DNA of 64,000 nt from Xylaria sp. FL1777. Lineage: Eukaryota; Ascomycota; Sordariomycetes; Xylariales; Xylariaceae. Of the stretch, positions 11,900 to 23,656 are shown in pieces. Both the position numbers and the translations under genes were made by a program. The stretch is from positions 62,001-126,000 of the forward strand of contig MU400545.1 in the NCBI GenBank assembly GCA_022578965.1, read 5' to 3'. How positions within the stretch are numbered: position 1 is the first letter of the stretch; the number at the start of each line of letters is the position of its first letter. The notes under the pieces were generated by a model. The model did no database searches. It was not told the origin of the DNA and saw only the letters and a program-made list of their open reading frames with translations.

Positions 11900-12862
11900 G
11901 ACCTAACTACGTGTGTTAGTAGTGCATGACTTCTGGCTACACAACCAGCTTCGACTCGTCACAGTTACATCATAGTTTTAATGGGGTTTCAGGCCACGAT
12001 TCAGCGCGGTCTTAGGTGAACGTGACAGTAACGGATGGGGGAGTTGATGGCGGAGTTGATGGCGTCGCGAGAACATGACGAAAGTACATTATCACTAAGG
12101 CGATGATGAGGGCCTACCTATTACATGACTTCGGTCAGTACCCGGCCTTTGTGAACATGAGGACGGACCGGGGAAGTGTTTCCTATGGCATGGATTGAAC
12201 AGGAAGTGGATAGTGAGAGAGACTGTACTTATTCCTACCGTCTCTCCCACTTGGCTGCCTGGTTAGTCGGACAAGGCTGAAGGTAGGGGTGGAATGCAAG
12301 GCTTCCCCCTTGGTCAAGGACTTGTTAAGTATAAGTTAAGCTAGGTAATGGCCTACTCAAACTGAACATAATATGAGTAGGTCGTTGCGTGGGAATTGCG
12401 GAGGGCAGCATTATGGTGAATCAATACACTGCGACTATTATCATCTGATACTGAGCTCAGTGTTAAAATAAACTACGTCTGAGAGCATGAAGTGCCAATC
12501 TACTGTGGTTAGAGAATCCTAATTGTGGCGTGTAAATGGTGCCACCACAGCTACGACCTACCTAAATCTACATTCGCAGTACCTGCAGCGGTCAGTGGCC
12601 AGTTACACACAGTAGGTAAGTACCTACTGTATTATGCTACGCATACGCAGTAGGTAAATACTCCCCTGTCCTGTACCTAGGGTACTTACCTAGCTAGGTA
12701 CCTTACTTATGCGTATGCTTTTAGTACAACATCGAAATGGTGTAAGTCAGGACCCTGCAACAAACACATAGTATCTGCTTTATACCCTTTTCACCTCGAG
12801 CCAGATTTCAACAAAAATCGGCCCATGCGAGCGGGCCTTTGGTCTCCCGTCTGCTGCTTAAC
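11900..12862. other. Intergenic stretch, DSK2 3' end to VPS53 promoter
   Basis: No gene seen. A cluster of TACCTA/TAGGTA words lies at about 12600-12705, including a near-palindromic stretch at 12673-12704. Just before VPS53, a CACCACAT direct repeat is found in its first intron. Confidence 0.5.
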
Positions 12863-15595
12863 ATGAATGGCAGTGCAGCAGAGTCGCTGTCGCTAGACGC
12901 AGGTCAGAGAGCAAGCTCCCAACATCATAGCAATGACGCTTCAGCCATCACCACATCACCACATCACCACACGAGAGACTGACTGACATGTATGCGTATG
13001 CTTAACTACAGCCGACTACGATCCGATCCAGCACCTCAACCTGCTCTTCTCCCACCCGTCGACCGTCTCTTCCATCCGCTCTGTGTCCTCGACGCTACGG
13101 TCCGAACAAGATGCCCTCTCGGCTGAGATCGCCGCCCGTCAGACGGCACAAGCCTACGGACCCGACTCGTCACTCGAGCGTATGCAGTCGGCACAGGCCG
13201 AGCTAGGCGAGCTGTTCCGCAAGATCGAGACGGTCCGCGCGCGTGCCATCCAGACCGAGCAGAATATTACATCCATGACCGCCGACATCAAGCGCCTCGA
13301 CGGTACGAAGAAGAACCTGACCCTCTCTATGACCGCCCTCAAGCGCCTGCAGATGTTGACCACGGCCTACGAACAACTGCGTGGCCTGGCCAAGACTCGC
13401 CAATATCGCGACTGTGCCTCGTTACTACAGGCTGTCATACAGCTCATGCGCCATTTCAACAGCTATCGCAGCATTGACCAGATTGCCACCCTCAGCCGTG
13501 GTGTAGGCGAGGTCCAGCGCGAGTTGCTGGAACAAGTCTGTGAGGACTTTGAGATAGCATTCGCAAAAGGTGAGGTTGGAGCAAGGAAAGCCACCCTGGT
13601 CGAGGCTTGCGGTGTCATGGACGCCTTGGGTGATACTGCACGGGCGCGGCTTGTCACCTGGTACGTGAACACGGAACTACGTGAGTACCGCCAGGTATTT
13701 AGGGGCAACGACGAGGCAGGTAGCCTTGACAATATCGGACGACGGTATGCTTGGTTCAAGCGGATGATGAAGGGGTACGAGGAGGAGCATGCTTCTATAT
13801 TCCCCCCTCACTGGCGGGTTGGCGAGACCCTGGCTATGGCGTTCTGCGATGGTACGAGGGATGATTATAAGGGCATACTGGAGAAGAGTATGCGCAGAGT
13901 CGACGGCGCCAAGATTGACGTGAATCTTCTCCTTAGTTGTCTGCAGGAGACAATGGACTTCGAGCAGAGTATAGAGAGAAGGTTTTCGAACGAGCCAAGG
14001 GCCAGCATTGATACTCTAAGCTCAGCAGACGAGAGGACGCACACCTTTAATGGGTCTATCTCCGTAGCCTTCGAGCCGTACTTGAGCCTATGGGTTGAAT
14101 CCCAAGATAAGGCTCTGGCGGTCATGATCCCAAAATACAAAGCTCAGCCGCTGTTACCTGCCGATGAGGAATTCTCACCACAGGCCGTCATTAGCTCTGC
14201 CATCGAACTGTTTCATTTCTATAAGCTCACGCTATCACAATGTGCGAAGTTGTCTACGAGCGAGCGATTATTGGACCTCGCGAAAACGTTGGCCAAATAC
14301 CTGGACGAGTACGCACAACAAGTGTTGCTTGCCATCCTACAGCGACCAGCACAGACAGCGGCATCTATACAAGACATTATCCTTGTGATGAACACGGCAG
14401 ACTTTTGGCACACCAATACGGGGCAATTGGAGGAAAACATCAAGAAACGAATCGACAACGAATTTGTGTCTAAAGTCGATCTCACATCTCAGGCCGATGC
14501 GTTCCTCGGCGTCGCAAGCACAGCCGTGCTAGCACTTGTCAACAAAGTAGAGGCGGATTGCGATGGGGCGTGGCGTGAGATGAAGAACACCAATTGGAGC
14601 AAGATGGAGAGTGTAGGAGATCAAAGCTCATATGTCGGCGAGCTTGTCTCACATGTCAATGCCAAGGCGGAGGAAATACTAGCTATAGTCGTGAAGCCCC
14701 AGTATGCGCGAGCATTTGCCGATAATCTGGTCGAACGCATCGCCAACACATACATTGCCAACATAGTGCAGTGCCGACCTGTTTCCGAGGTTGGCGCGGA
14801 GCAGGTAAATCTCACATCCTACGAACTGTGGTTTTGTTGAAGAGTCAGTTGCTAACAGAACACGTGTAGATGCTCCTCGACAAATACGTCCTAACCAAAG
14901 CCTTCGAAAATCTCCTTTCATACCACAACCCCTCCTCATCCTCCACCCCATCTCAACCCCCTCCAGCAAGTTTCGTCAAGCGCGTAAACAGCACCATGAC
15001 GCGCATCGACCCTCTTCTAAAAACCCTCCAAGTTCGCCCCTCGCCCCCGGAGGGTCTCGTCCAAGCCTACCTGATCCACATAGCTGACCGCTCCGACACT
15101 AACTTCAAGAAGATTCTCGAGCTGAAGGGTGTGCGGAAGATAGACCAGCCGCATCTCGTCGAGCTGTTCGGCATCCATCGCGACGCGACGCCATCCACAG
15201 GCGGAAACAAACTCGTGGCGCAAAGTCCGCTCCTCACGCCCCTCCTCATGACCTCCGGACTGGGCAGCTCTGGCCTTGTCGGCGGCCTCAACCACGCTGC
15301 TGCTACTGCTGCTGTGCCCGCGCGATTTGATCCCACGAGTCTGGGCGAGAAGTTACTCTCCGCGGCCCGGGATGGCGTCGAGAGGATAGGGACACCGTCA
15401 GGCGGTCAGGTACAGGGGACAGCAGGAGGCGGAAGCGCAAGCGTAGGTCCCTTAGGGGGTCAGAATGCTGCGAGCATCAACGAGAACTTGAGGAACTTTG
15501 GCAAGTTTTTCCGCCGAGACATCGCCATCAGCGGGCTCGGGGCTCGTTTCGGGAAGAGAGACGTCAGCGGGAGTGGTGCCGGTGGTACCGAATGA
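12863..15595 (+). CDS. VPS53: GARP complex subunit Vps53
   Basis: Three exons, 12863-12902, 13012-14804 and 14870-15595, give 852 residues with consistent phases. A 13-residue first exon joins DYDPIQHLNLLFSHPSTVSS, the typical N-terminal motif of Vps53. It is followed by a long coiled-coil region (about residues 35-160) with FRKIETVRARAIQTEQNITSMTADIKRLD and the family text ALKRLQMLTTAYEQLRGL. The later part is helical-rod sequence ending in a Gly/Ser/Ala-rich tail. Vps53 is a tethering subunit that acts with Vps51, 52 and 54 in endosome-to-Golgi retrograde traffic. A start at 13083 would drop the conserved N-terminal motif, so the upstream exons are preferred. Other CATCHR rods (COG, exocyst) are less likely given the N-terminal motif. 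Confidence 0.9.
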
Positions 15596-15987
15596 CCATG
15601 AGTGATAGTGAGTCAAAACTCGGGTTTCACGCCGCGCACCGCTTGTATGTTTTTAATGTGATATAATGTGATAGAAAATTTTATTTTATATACGGGTTAT
15701 ATTGGATACACGGCTAGACCAGGGACGGGTAGGTAGGTTCGACCAAGACCCTCATCCGACCCATTTGAATCTTGGACACATAAAGGGGAGTCCCCTCTTA
15801 CAGAAGGAACCCCTTGTCTTTTCAACTCATACAGCTCCGTCCGGCCACCTCGTCTTCGCGTCGGAGTTAGCAGCCAACACTGCCCTAACCTGGAGACGCA
15901 TTAAAGCTTTCATATTCCAAGAAATTTCAGTCTGGGTGAAAGCGCAGGCCTAGTAGACGACTATCCTCAATAGGGGGAGGAGCGCAT
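15596..15987. other. Convergent intergenic stretch
   Basis: 3' region between VPS53 (+) and SDH4 (-). I see no repeat or gene; a short frame at 15702-15953 has no family character. Confidence 0.5.
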
Positions 15988-16803
15988 CTATGCGTTCCAG
16001 ACACGCTTAACAGCTTCCGTCACTCCGACATCGTTGGTCTCGAATTCGTACAGGCCAATACCGACGAGAAGAGTGACGGCGTTAAGCCCCCACAGCGAAA
16101 ACTTGTAGGCGCCGGGGAATCGGCGCTTGGGGATGTAGTCGATGATGACGGACTGCAGGCCGACATGGCTATGGACGAGCATCAGGGCGCACAGGGTGGC
16201 GTCTAGGGCCGGGTTGAGAGAGCCGGCGGCGAAGGGGGCTACGGTCAGGGGCACCAGGCCGACGGCGACCACACGCTCGAATGTCCAGTGGTAGGAGCCG
16301 TGCGTGGGTTCCGGGTCGGGGACGGGGGCAGCATCGTTGACTGTTTGGTAGGTCAGTATACATGGCCGAGCCGCATAAAGGAAATGTCTTTGCTTCTCAA
16401 TTGCGCGGGGTGGTGCTCGATAACTGGGTGAGGTCATTCGACAGGTATTATATGACTACGCTAATAATAGGAAAACCAATCAATCGGCGCATACCAGTTC
16501 CCTTGATAATCTCTGTCGTAGTAGACGTTAGCAAGGCATGAACCGAGGGATATAGAGGTACTGCATAGACTGCTGGAAGGTCTTGCATATCTAGCGATTT
16601 TGGGATTACGTACGAGGTCCCGGAGGGAGTAAGCTTCTCCGGCTAGAGGCGTGGAAAGCAGCTACGCGGACGGCATCCTTGGCAATGGCGGATTTAAAAG
16701 GTGTCGTCGTCCTCGGAAGGAAGCCGGAAGCGGTGGCGGCCCGTCGGGTAGCGGCGGAGAGGGCAGTCTGCCTCAGCAACATTGGACGGATTGCAGAAGC
16801 CAT
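15988..16803 (-). CDS. SDH4: Succinate dehydrogenase membrane anchor subunit (CybS)
   Basis: Three exons, 16803-16614, 16512-16495 and 16340-15988, total 561 nt and 186 residues. The middle exon is only 18 nt, but it supplies IIKGT at a conserved spot and both splice phases agree. The N-terminus (MASAIRPMLLRQTALSAATRRAATASG) is Arg/Ala-rich without acidic residues, a mitochondrial presequence. The mature part starts near NDAAPVPDPEPTHGSYHWTFERVV and has three membrane helices. The heme/quinone region HSHVGLQSVIIDY (His126, His128, Asp137-Tyr138) is intact, as is the C-terminal GLYEFETNDVGVTEAVKRVW. It anchors complex II in the inner membrane with Sdh3. It is divergent from the mitochondrial TyrRS gene. 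Confidence 0.93.
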
Positions 16804-17185
16804 GGCGGGCGGTTTGGAGGGGATTCGAAGAAGAAAGAAAATGCAGCCGGTGCAAAACTGGTCAATCAATCAATCAATCACCCGAGAGTGCGCACTTGCG
16901 AGGGTTCGCGGACGGCTTGACGATGCGGTGGTGGGAGTCGCCGACGCCTGTGCTCGAGGGTGTTTGTTGGTTTGTTTAGTTAGTTAGTTGGTTAGTTAGT
17001 TAGTTGGTTGGTTGGTGGGAGGAGGGAGATGATGATGAAGGTCCGTCGGTACTGTCTCTCCAGGTATCTCACGATGATGCAGTGGATTTGGTTCGCGATT
17101 GGATTGGCTGGAATGCTGGAGGAGTAAAGATTGCCGAGGGCAATTGGAAGCTCGGTGATTGGCTGCTTTGCCCGACTTTGCTCGA
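16804..17185. other. SDH4 upstream region with tetranucleotide tracts
   Basis: Contains an (AATC)n run at about 16861-16880 and a GTTA/GTTG-rich tract at about 16968-17016. The left copy of the 14 bp duplication that brackets the MITE-like element ends this stretch (17172-17185). Confidence 0.6.
17172..17185 (+). repeat. Left flanking direct repeat of the MITE-like element
   Basis: Fourteen bases, CCGACTTTGCTCGA, repeated identically at 17648-17661. Probable target-site duplication. Confidence 0.7.
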
Positions 17186-17647
17186 AGCGATTTTTCGGAC
17201 CTGAAGAATTGATATCGGGACCTGAACTTAAACTTAATACAGCAACCTCCCCATAGGTACTGCGGGTTCCTTCCTACTTTACCTGTATTTGTATGAGGTG
17301 TAAAGTAACTTTATGTATTTATAAAAGTTACCTATAAATTAAGCTAAAAAAATAAGTATGCAACTAAATTAATTAACATTGCTATATTATAGCGCACCTT
17401 ACTTATTAATACTACTATATTATAGCACTCCCTTTTTACTAATACTGCTGTATTATAGTGCACTTTACATTTAAACTATTAGCGCGAAATATCTTTAAGA
17501 GCATAACTGACTGTTATTTTTATTAGTGTCCACAAAATATCTTACGCTATACTGTTTTCTATAGGAAATAGGTAGAGCTGGACGTTTACCGAATTAGGTT
17601 TAGATTCAGGTCCCGATATCAATTCTTCAGGTCCGAAAAACCGCATT
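17186..17647. mobile_element. MITE-like non-autonomous DNA element
   Basis: A 36 bp perfect inverted repeat lies at 17191-17226 and 17605-17640. It continues inward to about 48 bp with three mismatches, all transitions. The roughly 460 bp element codes for nothing and is AT-rich inside, with an imperfect threefold repeat of a TATATTATAGC-type word around 17380-17465. On both sides, just outside the inverted repeats, stands the same 14 bp sequence (17172-17185 and 17648-17661), consistent with a target-site duplication, though 14 bp is long for known TIR families. AT-richness and transition-only mismatches suggest repeat-induced point mutation. It sits between the divergent SDH4 and TyrRS genes. 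The transposase family is unknown. Confidence 0.8.
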
Positions 17648-17661
17648 CCGACTTTGCTCGA
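17648..17661 (+). repeat. Right flanking direct repeat of the MITE-like element
   Basis: Exact second copy of CCGACTTTGCTCGA, directly outside the right inverted repeat. Confidence 0.7.
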
Positions 17662-18069
17662 CTCGTAGCGGAAGGCGTTGCTGCCTTAACTATCAGGCCG
17701 ACAGCAGCACGTGCTAATACCTTACTTAGTATGCGTTAAGTACCAGACCCACAAGCAGGGACCCCAGAAAAAAGTCCAGGAAAAAGTTAATGCGCTAGTG
17801 CTGCTGTATCGTGCAAAAATGAAGCTGTTCACCAAATCTCCAGTCACGTACGACATACCTACTACATGACATTGAACAAAATAGGAGTACCTATCGATGT
17901 ATTCATAGATGGCCTTTGCCTGGTTTTTTTTAAATTTTTTTCACTTTCCTCCGCTCATGACCTGAGTTCCCAGAGCACCGAGCTTTGAAGCTCTTCATCC
18001 CCTCTTTCCATCGCAATTTTGGCCAAGTAGAACTCGAATTCGATCCACAACAACATCGTACATATCGCC
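17662..18069. promoter_or_regulatory. Proximal upstream region of mitochondrial TyrRS
   Basis: Non-coding. A T-rich tract lies at about 17924-17942, and the stretch from there to 18069 is a plausible 5' leader. No specific binding site can be defended. Confidence 0.35.
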
Positions 18070-20225
18070 ATGTCGACGACACGAGTTCTGCGTCCAGCCT
18101 CGGGCCCAGCGCGCACCACGCTGTGCCGAGCGTGTCTCGTCCGGTCCATCGCCGCAACCCGCCAACAGCGTCGCCCCATACATCTCACCACCTTGGCAAA
18201 GCGGCGTGCAGCAGAAGAGGCTTGGGATGAGAAGGCAGAAAGAATCAAGAATGGAGAGGAGCAGAATCTCTGGGACGGCTTCAGGGAGCGTGGATATGTC
18301 AAAGATATTGCCGGGTAGGATTGTTCTTCGCCTTGTGGCGGCAGACCGCCTGGCGCCCCATCGTTGACCGTGACTAACAGAAGCGCGTCTGCAGGACGGA
18401 TAAACAGATCCGCGAGCTCATGAGGCGCAAGAGGATAGGCGTCTACGTCGGCATCGACCCCACCGCGGCGTCCCTCCACCTCGGCCACTTGCTGCCCCTG
18501 ATGCCGGTGTTCTGGATGTATATGCATGGGTACCGGGCCATCAGTCTCATTGGAGGAGCCACAGCCAAAATAGGCGATCCGACCGGTCGGCTCCAGACCA
18601 GAGACGAGGTGTCCAAGGCGGACAGGAGCATGTTCACCACCAAGATCCATTACCAGCTCAAACGTATATGGCAAAACGTCGATAGCCAGGCTAGCAGATA
18701 CGGTTATCAGAAAGAATGGTCTTGGAATCGCGAACTGTTGAACAACAGCAGCTGGTACAATAGCACGTCGTTTATGGAGGTCGCCACCCGCTTGTTCAAG
18801 AGAATGCGGGTCGGTCCCCTGTTAGCACGCGAAACCGCGAAAAGAAAGATGACCGAAGGCGACGGCATGTCTCTTGCGGAACTCGTATACCCTATGATGC
18901 AGGCCTGGGATTGGTGGGAAATGTTCTCTGGGCCGAAAGGTGTGTGCATGCAGGTCGGAGGCTCCGATCAGTACGGCAATATCGTCGCCGGTATTGACGC
19001 CGTCAAGCTACTCCGCGACACGGAGCCCAACCCGGCAGTAAAATTGCCCGATGACTTGCTGCACACACCAGTGGGTTTCACCGTGCCCCTATTGACCGAC
19101 TCGGCGGGCAACAAATTTGGCAAAAGTGCTGGCAATGCCATGTGGCTGGACCCTTTCATGACTTCTTCTTTTGATCTATACGGATATTTCATGCGAAGGC
19201 CAGACAGCGATGTCGAGAAGCTTTTGAAACTCTTCACCTTCCTCCCCATTGAGCAGATCGACAAGACTATGGAAGAACACAACCTAGACCCACCCAAGCG
19301 CCATGCTCATCACACCCTTGCCTTTGAAGTCCTCGCCCTAGTCCATGGGATTCGCGAAGCTGAGGCTACTCAAATTCGACACAAGCAGATATTTTCGAAG
19401 GACCAGCCACTACCGGTCTCTCCTACGTCTGCAGGAGAAATAGACTTCTACCCCGCGCGCCCTTCCCCTGCTACTGCTACCACGGCGTTAAACTTCCGAA
19501 GCGATATCCAACTCCCACAGTCCCTTATCTTAGGGTCATCTATATCACGCATTCTACACGCTGCAGGCCTAGCAGACAGCTCCAGCGACGCTCACCGCCT
19601 GGTCGCTCACCAAGGTGCTTACGTAGGCGGAGCTCCTGGCCGATCAGCTCACAACAACACGGAGATGCGCGAAGGCGAGATAACCTTCCAACCAGTAAAG
19701 AACTGGTTCCCAGGAGACACGAAGAACTTCCTCATCGGCGGGAAGATCCTCCTCCTGCGACGAGGTAAGCACTTCGTGCGGATAGTAGAGATGATCAGCG
19801 ACGAGGAATGGAAAGCAAGCGGCAAATCCTACCCCGGCGAAGCCGGCAAGGGCCGCCTGCGCCTGTTGCGCGAGCAGCTCATCCTCGCCAACGGTGGCAA
19901 GAACCCTCGGTTCACCACTGGGGAACTCGCGCGAGTAGGCGAGCAGCTGTCTAGGATGGAACGCGAAGGAGACATCGCGCTCCAAGACGCCGACCTCACG
20001 GCGCCGCTGAAGATTCACTTCCCTCCCGAGCGGTCGCGTGCCGCGCAGATACTAGATAAGTATAGTCATGCCCAGAGGCTGAATCCGCACATCACGCTCA
20101 GTGTGAAGCAGAAGACGGATGCTATCGATAAGGTCCTTGACGGTGCACGAATAGTGCTAGAGGAGAAGAAGAAGAAGCGGGATGAGGCTTTGGCGAAGAT
20201 GGCAGCCGAGCCCACGAAGGAGTGA
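18070..20225 (+). CDS. Mitochondrial tyrosyl-tRNA synthetase (CYT-18/MSY1 type)
   Basis: Two exons, 18070-18314 and 18395-20225, encode 691 residues. The first about 45 residues form an Arg-rich, acid-free presequence. A helical segment then precedes the catalytic core ([32 protein letters not shown]), as in the N-terminal extension of Neurospora CYT-18. The class I signatures are present: HLGH at 110-113 and KFGKS at about 322-326, with GSDQYGN between them. The C-terminal S4-like part follows ([27 protein letters not shown]). The enzyme charges mitochondrial tRNA-Tyr. In Pezizomycotina this family is known also to splice group I introns, and the N-terminal extension here is compatible with that role, but activity cannot be read from sequence. 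Gene symbol left blank because fungal naming varies. Confidence 0.93.
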
Positions 20226-21030
20226 TCTTGATTGGGTGAGTACAATCGATGCCTGCAATCCAAAATCAAGATTTGGTTTTATTGCTGTAGATATAGACGG
20301 GTAATTGGTTGGTTGGGTTGGGTGATACGATATCACGATTTGTACAAGTTGTAACATTATATGAAGATAATGTAGATTATAACTCATTCTCATCAATTCC
20401 TTCGTTAACTTGCGTCGTGGTAATCTTAGTTGTTTAATCGATGATGTGAAGTGGACTATCTAGATCTTCGCCGTGGATTGCTTGAGAGAAGCCTATTTGA
20501 TTGATACAACCCGCGTAGCCATGATGGTAGTTCTGAGTGTGTACACCATGTTTCCCAAAGACAATATTCAATCTTCATATAGATTGCTCGTGAATAAGCG
20601 CGTAATACTAACACTGATGTCAGATAATAGACGCGAGCTATGCCTTTTTGTAATGAATTGATCATGACAAGACTCATGTAAGAGACGAATAGCAATGTCG
20701 AGAAAAGGATATAATAATACAAATCATCGTTGATGGAGTGAGTGAGTACCTATGTTATGTTGAACGGAAAGTCGCTCTGTCTCCGGAGCTCACTACTCTT
20801 TCTCCTAAACTTCCAAATTCAAGATATAATCTTGAAATAAGCCTCCTCGTCTGCCTGTAGGCTAGACTTACTAATCCCCTCCTCGCAATTATGTTACGTA
20901 TCTAGTCTAACATGATAAACCACCGGGCTGGGTAGTGAATTGCGTCGCGGTGATAGCGAGAGAATATCAGCCCAAAAGAGCAGGCAATTAAGGAAGCATA
21001 TTGAGTGAGTACACCCGTCGAGCTTAAAAT
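20226..21030. other. Convergent intergenic stretch
   Basis: Lies between TyrRS (+) and NPR2 (-). No gene is supported; short frames are unstructured. A GGTTGGTTGGGTTGGGTG tract lies near 20304-20324. Confidence 0.5.
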
Positions 21031-23047
21031 CTAGCGATACAAAATCGCCACGTCGCCCGGATCGAAGCTCTTGAGCTTCCGCAGGATCTCGGCGTCAGTG
21101 AGGTTCTGCTCAGTGATGATCTGGTCGAAGCAATGCTGTCCGTCAACATAGCGCTGCATCTTCTTGCGGATCTTCTCGGCGCTATACGCATGTCGACCCT
21201 CGTCGCCAAGCGCGTCTTCCCCTTCCTCGTCTCCACCATTGTCGTCTTCGTCATCGTCGTCGTCCACATAGACCTCGTCGTTATCGTCATCGGCGTCGTG
21301 GATCCTAAGCCGACTCATCCGCCGCCTCCCAATCTTCATCTCCAGCCCGTCCTCCTCGTGGCTCCTAGCCGCCTCTTTCTCTTTCTCTTTCTCTTTCTCC
21401 TTCGCCTTCCCCTTTCCCTTTTCCTTTTCCTTGTCCTTGTCCTTGTCCTTGTCTTTCCCCGCGTTTCGTGCTTTCCCCCCCAGTTCAACGCCCGGTCTAC
21501 GACCCGTCGCCAAAAGGCTCAGGTACGATTTCGACACGGCGTACTTGTGTACCCGGTACAGAAGCCCCTTGATGACGCCGAACTGCACGAGCCGCCGCAC
21601 GTCCACGTGGCGGAGGACGTCGAAGCCCGCCTCTTGGTGCAGATGCACCCACTCCATCACGCTGCGGCCGACGCAGAACGTCGTCATGAGCTTGATCAGC
21701 TGGTAGTGGGACACCTTCGTCGACGCGAGGGAGATGGTGGAGGATGTAGTGGGACGGCTGGATGTGTCTATATTCAGCCGGGGCGTCGTCGATGGGTCGA
21801 TTATACCGCCGTGGTGGCGGGTCGAGGCCGATGGCGTCAACCCGGGTATGTTGAGACTTGCGGTGCTGCTGGTCATGTTATCGACAGTGCTGTTTCCTGA
21901 GCCTGAGGTGATAGGGGGCGATATGCAGACGTATGTCGCGCACTCATCGATAAGATTCGAGCGGTTCGAGACAAAGTCGTGGATACCAGGGCGTAGGGCA
22001 TAGCACGAGCCGAAAAAGAACATGTCGAGGAGTAGAATGGTGTCGTAGTATAGTAGATGCTGAAGGGCACATTGGGTAAGGGGTAGTGAGACATCTGCGA
22101 GCCACGCGATGCGGCGCACATCGTTGACGCCGTCTACATGCGGAATGATCCTCTGTAACGTGAGATCCCAAGTCGAATCCACGATCTCGGAGAATTTCGT
22201 CTTGGGGACTGGGACGTGCCATCCGTGTACTGGGGGTGGCGGTGCGTGGTAAGGAAATAGCTTCATGTTAATAGTATTGCCTTCGTCTACTTAGGTGTCA
22301 GTATCTGCGTATACGGGATCCGAAGATAAGCAGGATGACGAGGGCATAAGGAGTATCTCGTCATAATCACAGCACTCACCAACTGGAATCATGCACTCCC
22401 CGTAATTATTCAAATCCTCCTTAATAATCTCTAACAGGCTTTCAATGGGTCGTCGCCCATCATCGACCTCGCCCTCGCTGCTCAGATAGCCATTCTGACG
22501 CTCCATCTCGGCAAAGGTGACGGCGAGACGGCGCACGAGGCGCTCGTAGGGGATCTGGTCGACATCTGACTCGATGACCAGCCCAAAGTTGAAAATGAAC
22601 TCATTCCTATGATATCTCTCGTGCGGGATGGACACCGGGAAGCCCAGGATGCTATGCTTCCCATCGGGCGTGTTCACAGTCACGGGACGGTTGAAGAAGG
22701 CCTTGCGCGGGATGATGTATTCCTGCACGATGTCGAAGTCGACCAGCGGCGGCTTCAGGTGTGGTGTGAAATCGGTGGCCACGATGCAGCCGGGGGGCGA
22801 CTGTGCCACGACTTTGGTGCCTTGATTGGGAGTCAGTCAGTCAGTCGATCAGCGTGGATAGACTAGTTGATCAGGTCATCTCGTGAGGGATGAAGAGGTA
22901 AGCTGGTCGTCTGGAAGACATGACATCGAACACAGTGCTTCTTCAACCTGACAAGAGACGACAGTCGGGACTTGATGAAGAGAAATAAAATTACGACTAC
23001 GTACCTTCATGTGGAAGAAATCTCGCGTAAAAAATGCCTTGGATCAT
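21031..23047 (-). CDS. NPR2: Nitrogen permease regulator 2 (SEACIT/GATOR1 subunit)
   Basis: Three exons, 23047-23005, 22820-22380 and 22280-21031, encode 577 residues. The start MIQGIFYARFLPHEGTKVVAQSPPGC is the signature opening of Npr2/NPRL2, and it continues with the longin-like domain (DFDIVQEYIIPRKAFFNRPVTV, HRNEFIFNFGLVIE). The NTINMKLFPYHAPPPPVHGWHVPV junction and DLTLQRIIPHVDGVNDVRRIAWLADV are also typical. Npr2 works with Npr3 and Iml1 to restrain TORC1 when amino acids are scarce. The C-terminal third has an unusual insertion: a Lys/Glu/Asp/Gly repeat block (DNA about 21367-21465) followed by a long Asp/Glu run (about 21225-21295). It ends with a short conserved helix (LTDAEILRKLKSFDPGDVAILYR), so the insertion has not broken the gene. 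Confidence 0.92.
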
Positions 23048-23656
23048 CTTGTCTGCGGTGTCCACGTAATCTCAATCTATGTTGTATGAGGGATGAGACG
23101 CTACATCGCGATGCATTCATTCATTGCCTTTTTAAGAGAAAAAAAAATTCGGCTCGATTAGACTCTATGAGAGCTTCTATTGCTTAATGCATTGTAATAT
23201 AATTATAGAAGACGAGAGCATCTCCTTTATGAACTTTATTGCGATGTCATGACGAAGCTCGTCATGAGAGACTCACGACGAATAACCTTGTTACCTACCT
23301 AGGTATCTAAGTAGGTACTTACCTAAGTTATCTCGGTGAAGGAGAGGACCTATGTACTCTCTTTAGTTAGATACATACCTAGGCAGCGACTAGGTATCTA
23401 GTACGGCTCATTATCGGGTAATTTCCCTAACCATTTCAAAACATGGCGCTATAATCTCCCGCTATAGCCCCTGAGACTTCCGAACCCGCCCGGAACTGTG
23501 ATTTAAGTCATAGCGTCGTATCATCGTTACGCAAGTTTCAATATCAACAACATTTGCACTTTCACAAACAGGTTGAAGTGCTCCTTTGCCTGAAAATATA
23601 GATCCAGGCCTTTTTATCCAGATACAAGAGACGTGATATCAGCCACGAGAGACATC
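23048..23656. promoter_or_regulatory. Divergent promoter region NPR2 / SFH5
   Basis: About 610 bp between two head-to-head starts. It contains a dense TACCTA/TAGGTA cluster at about 23290-23405. No individual site is claimed. Confidence 0.45.
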
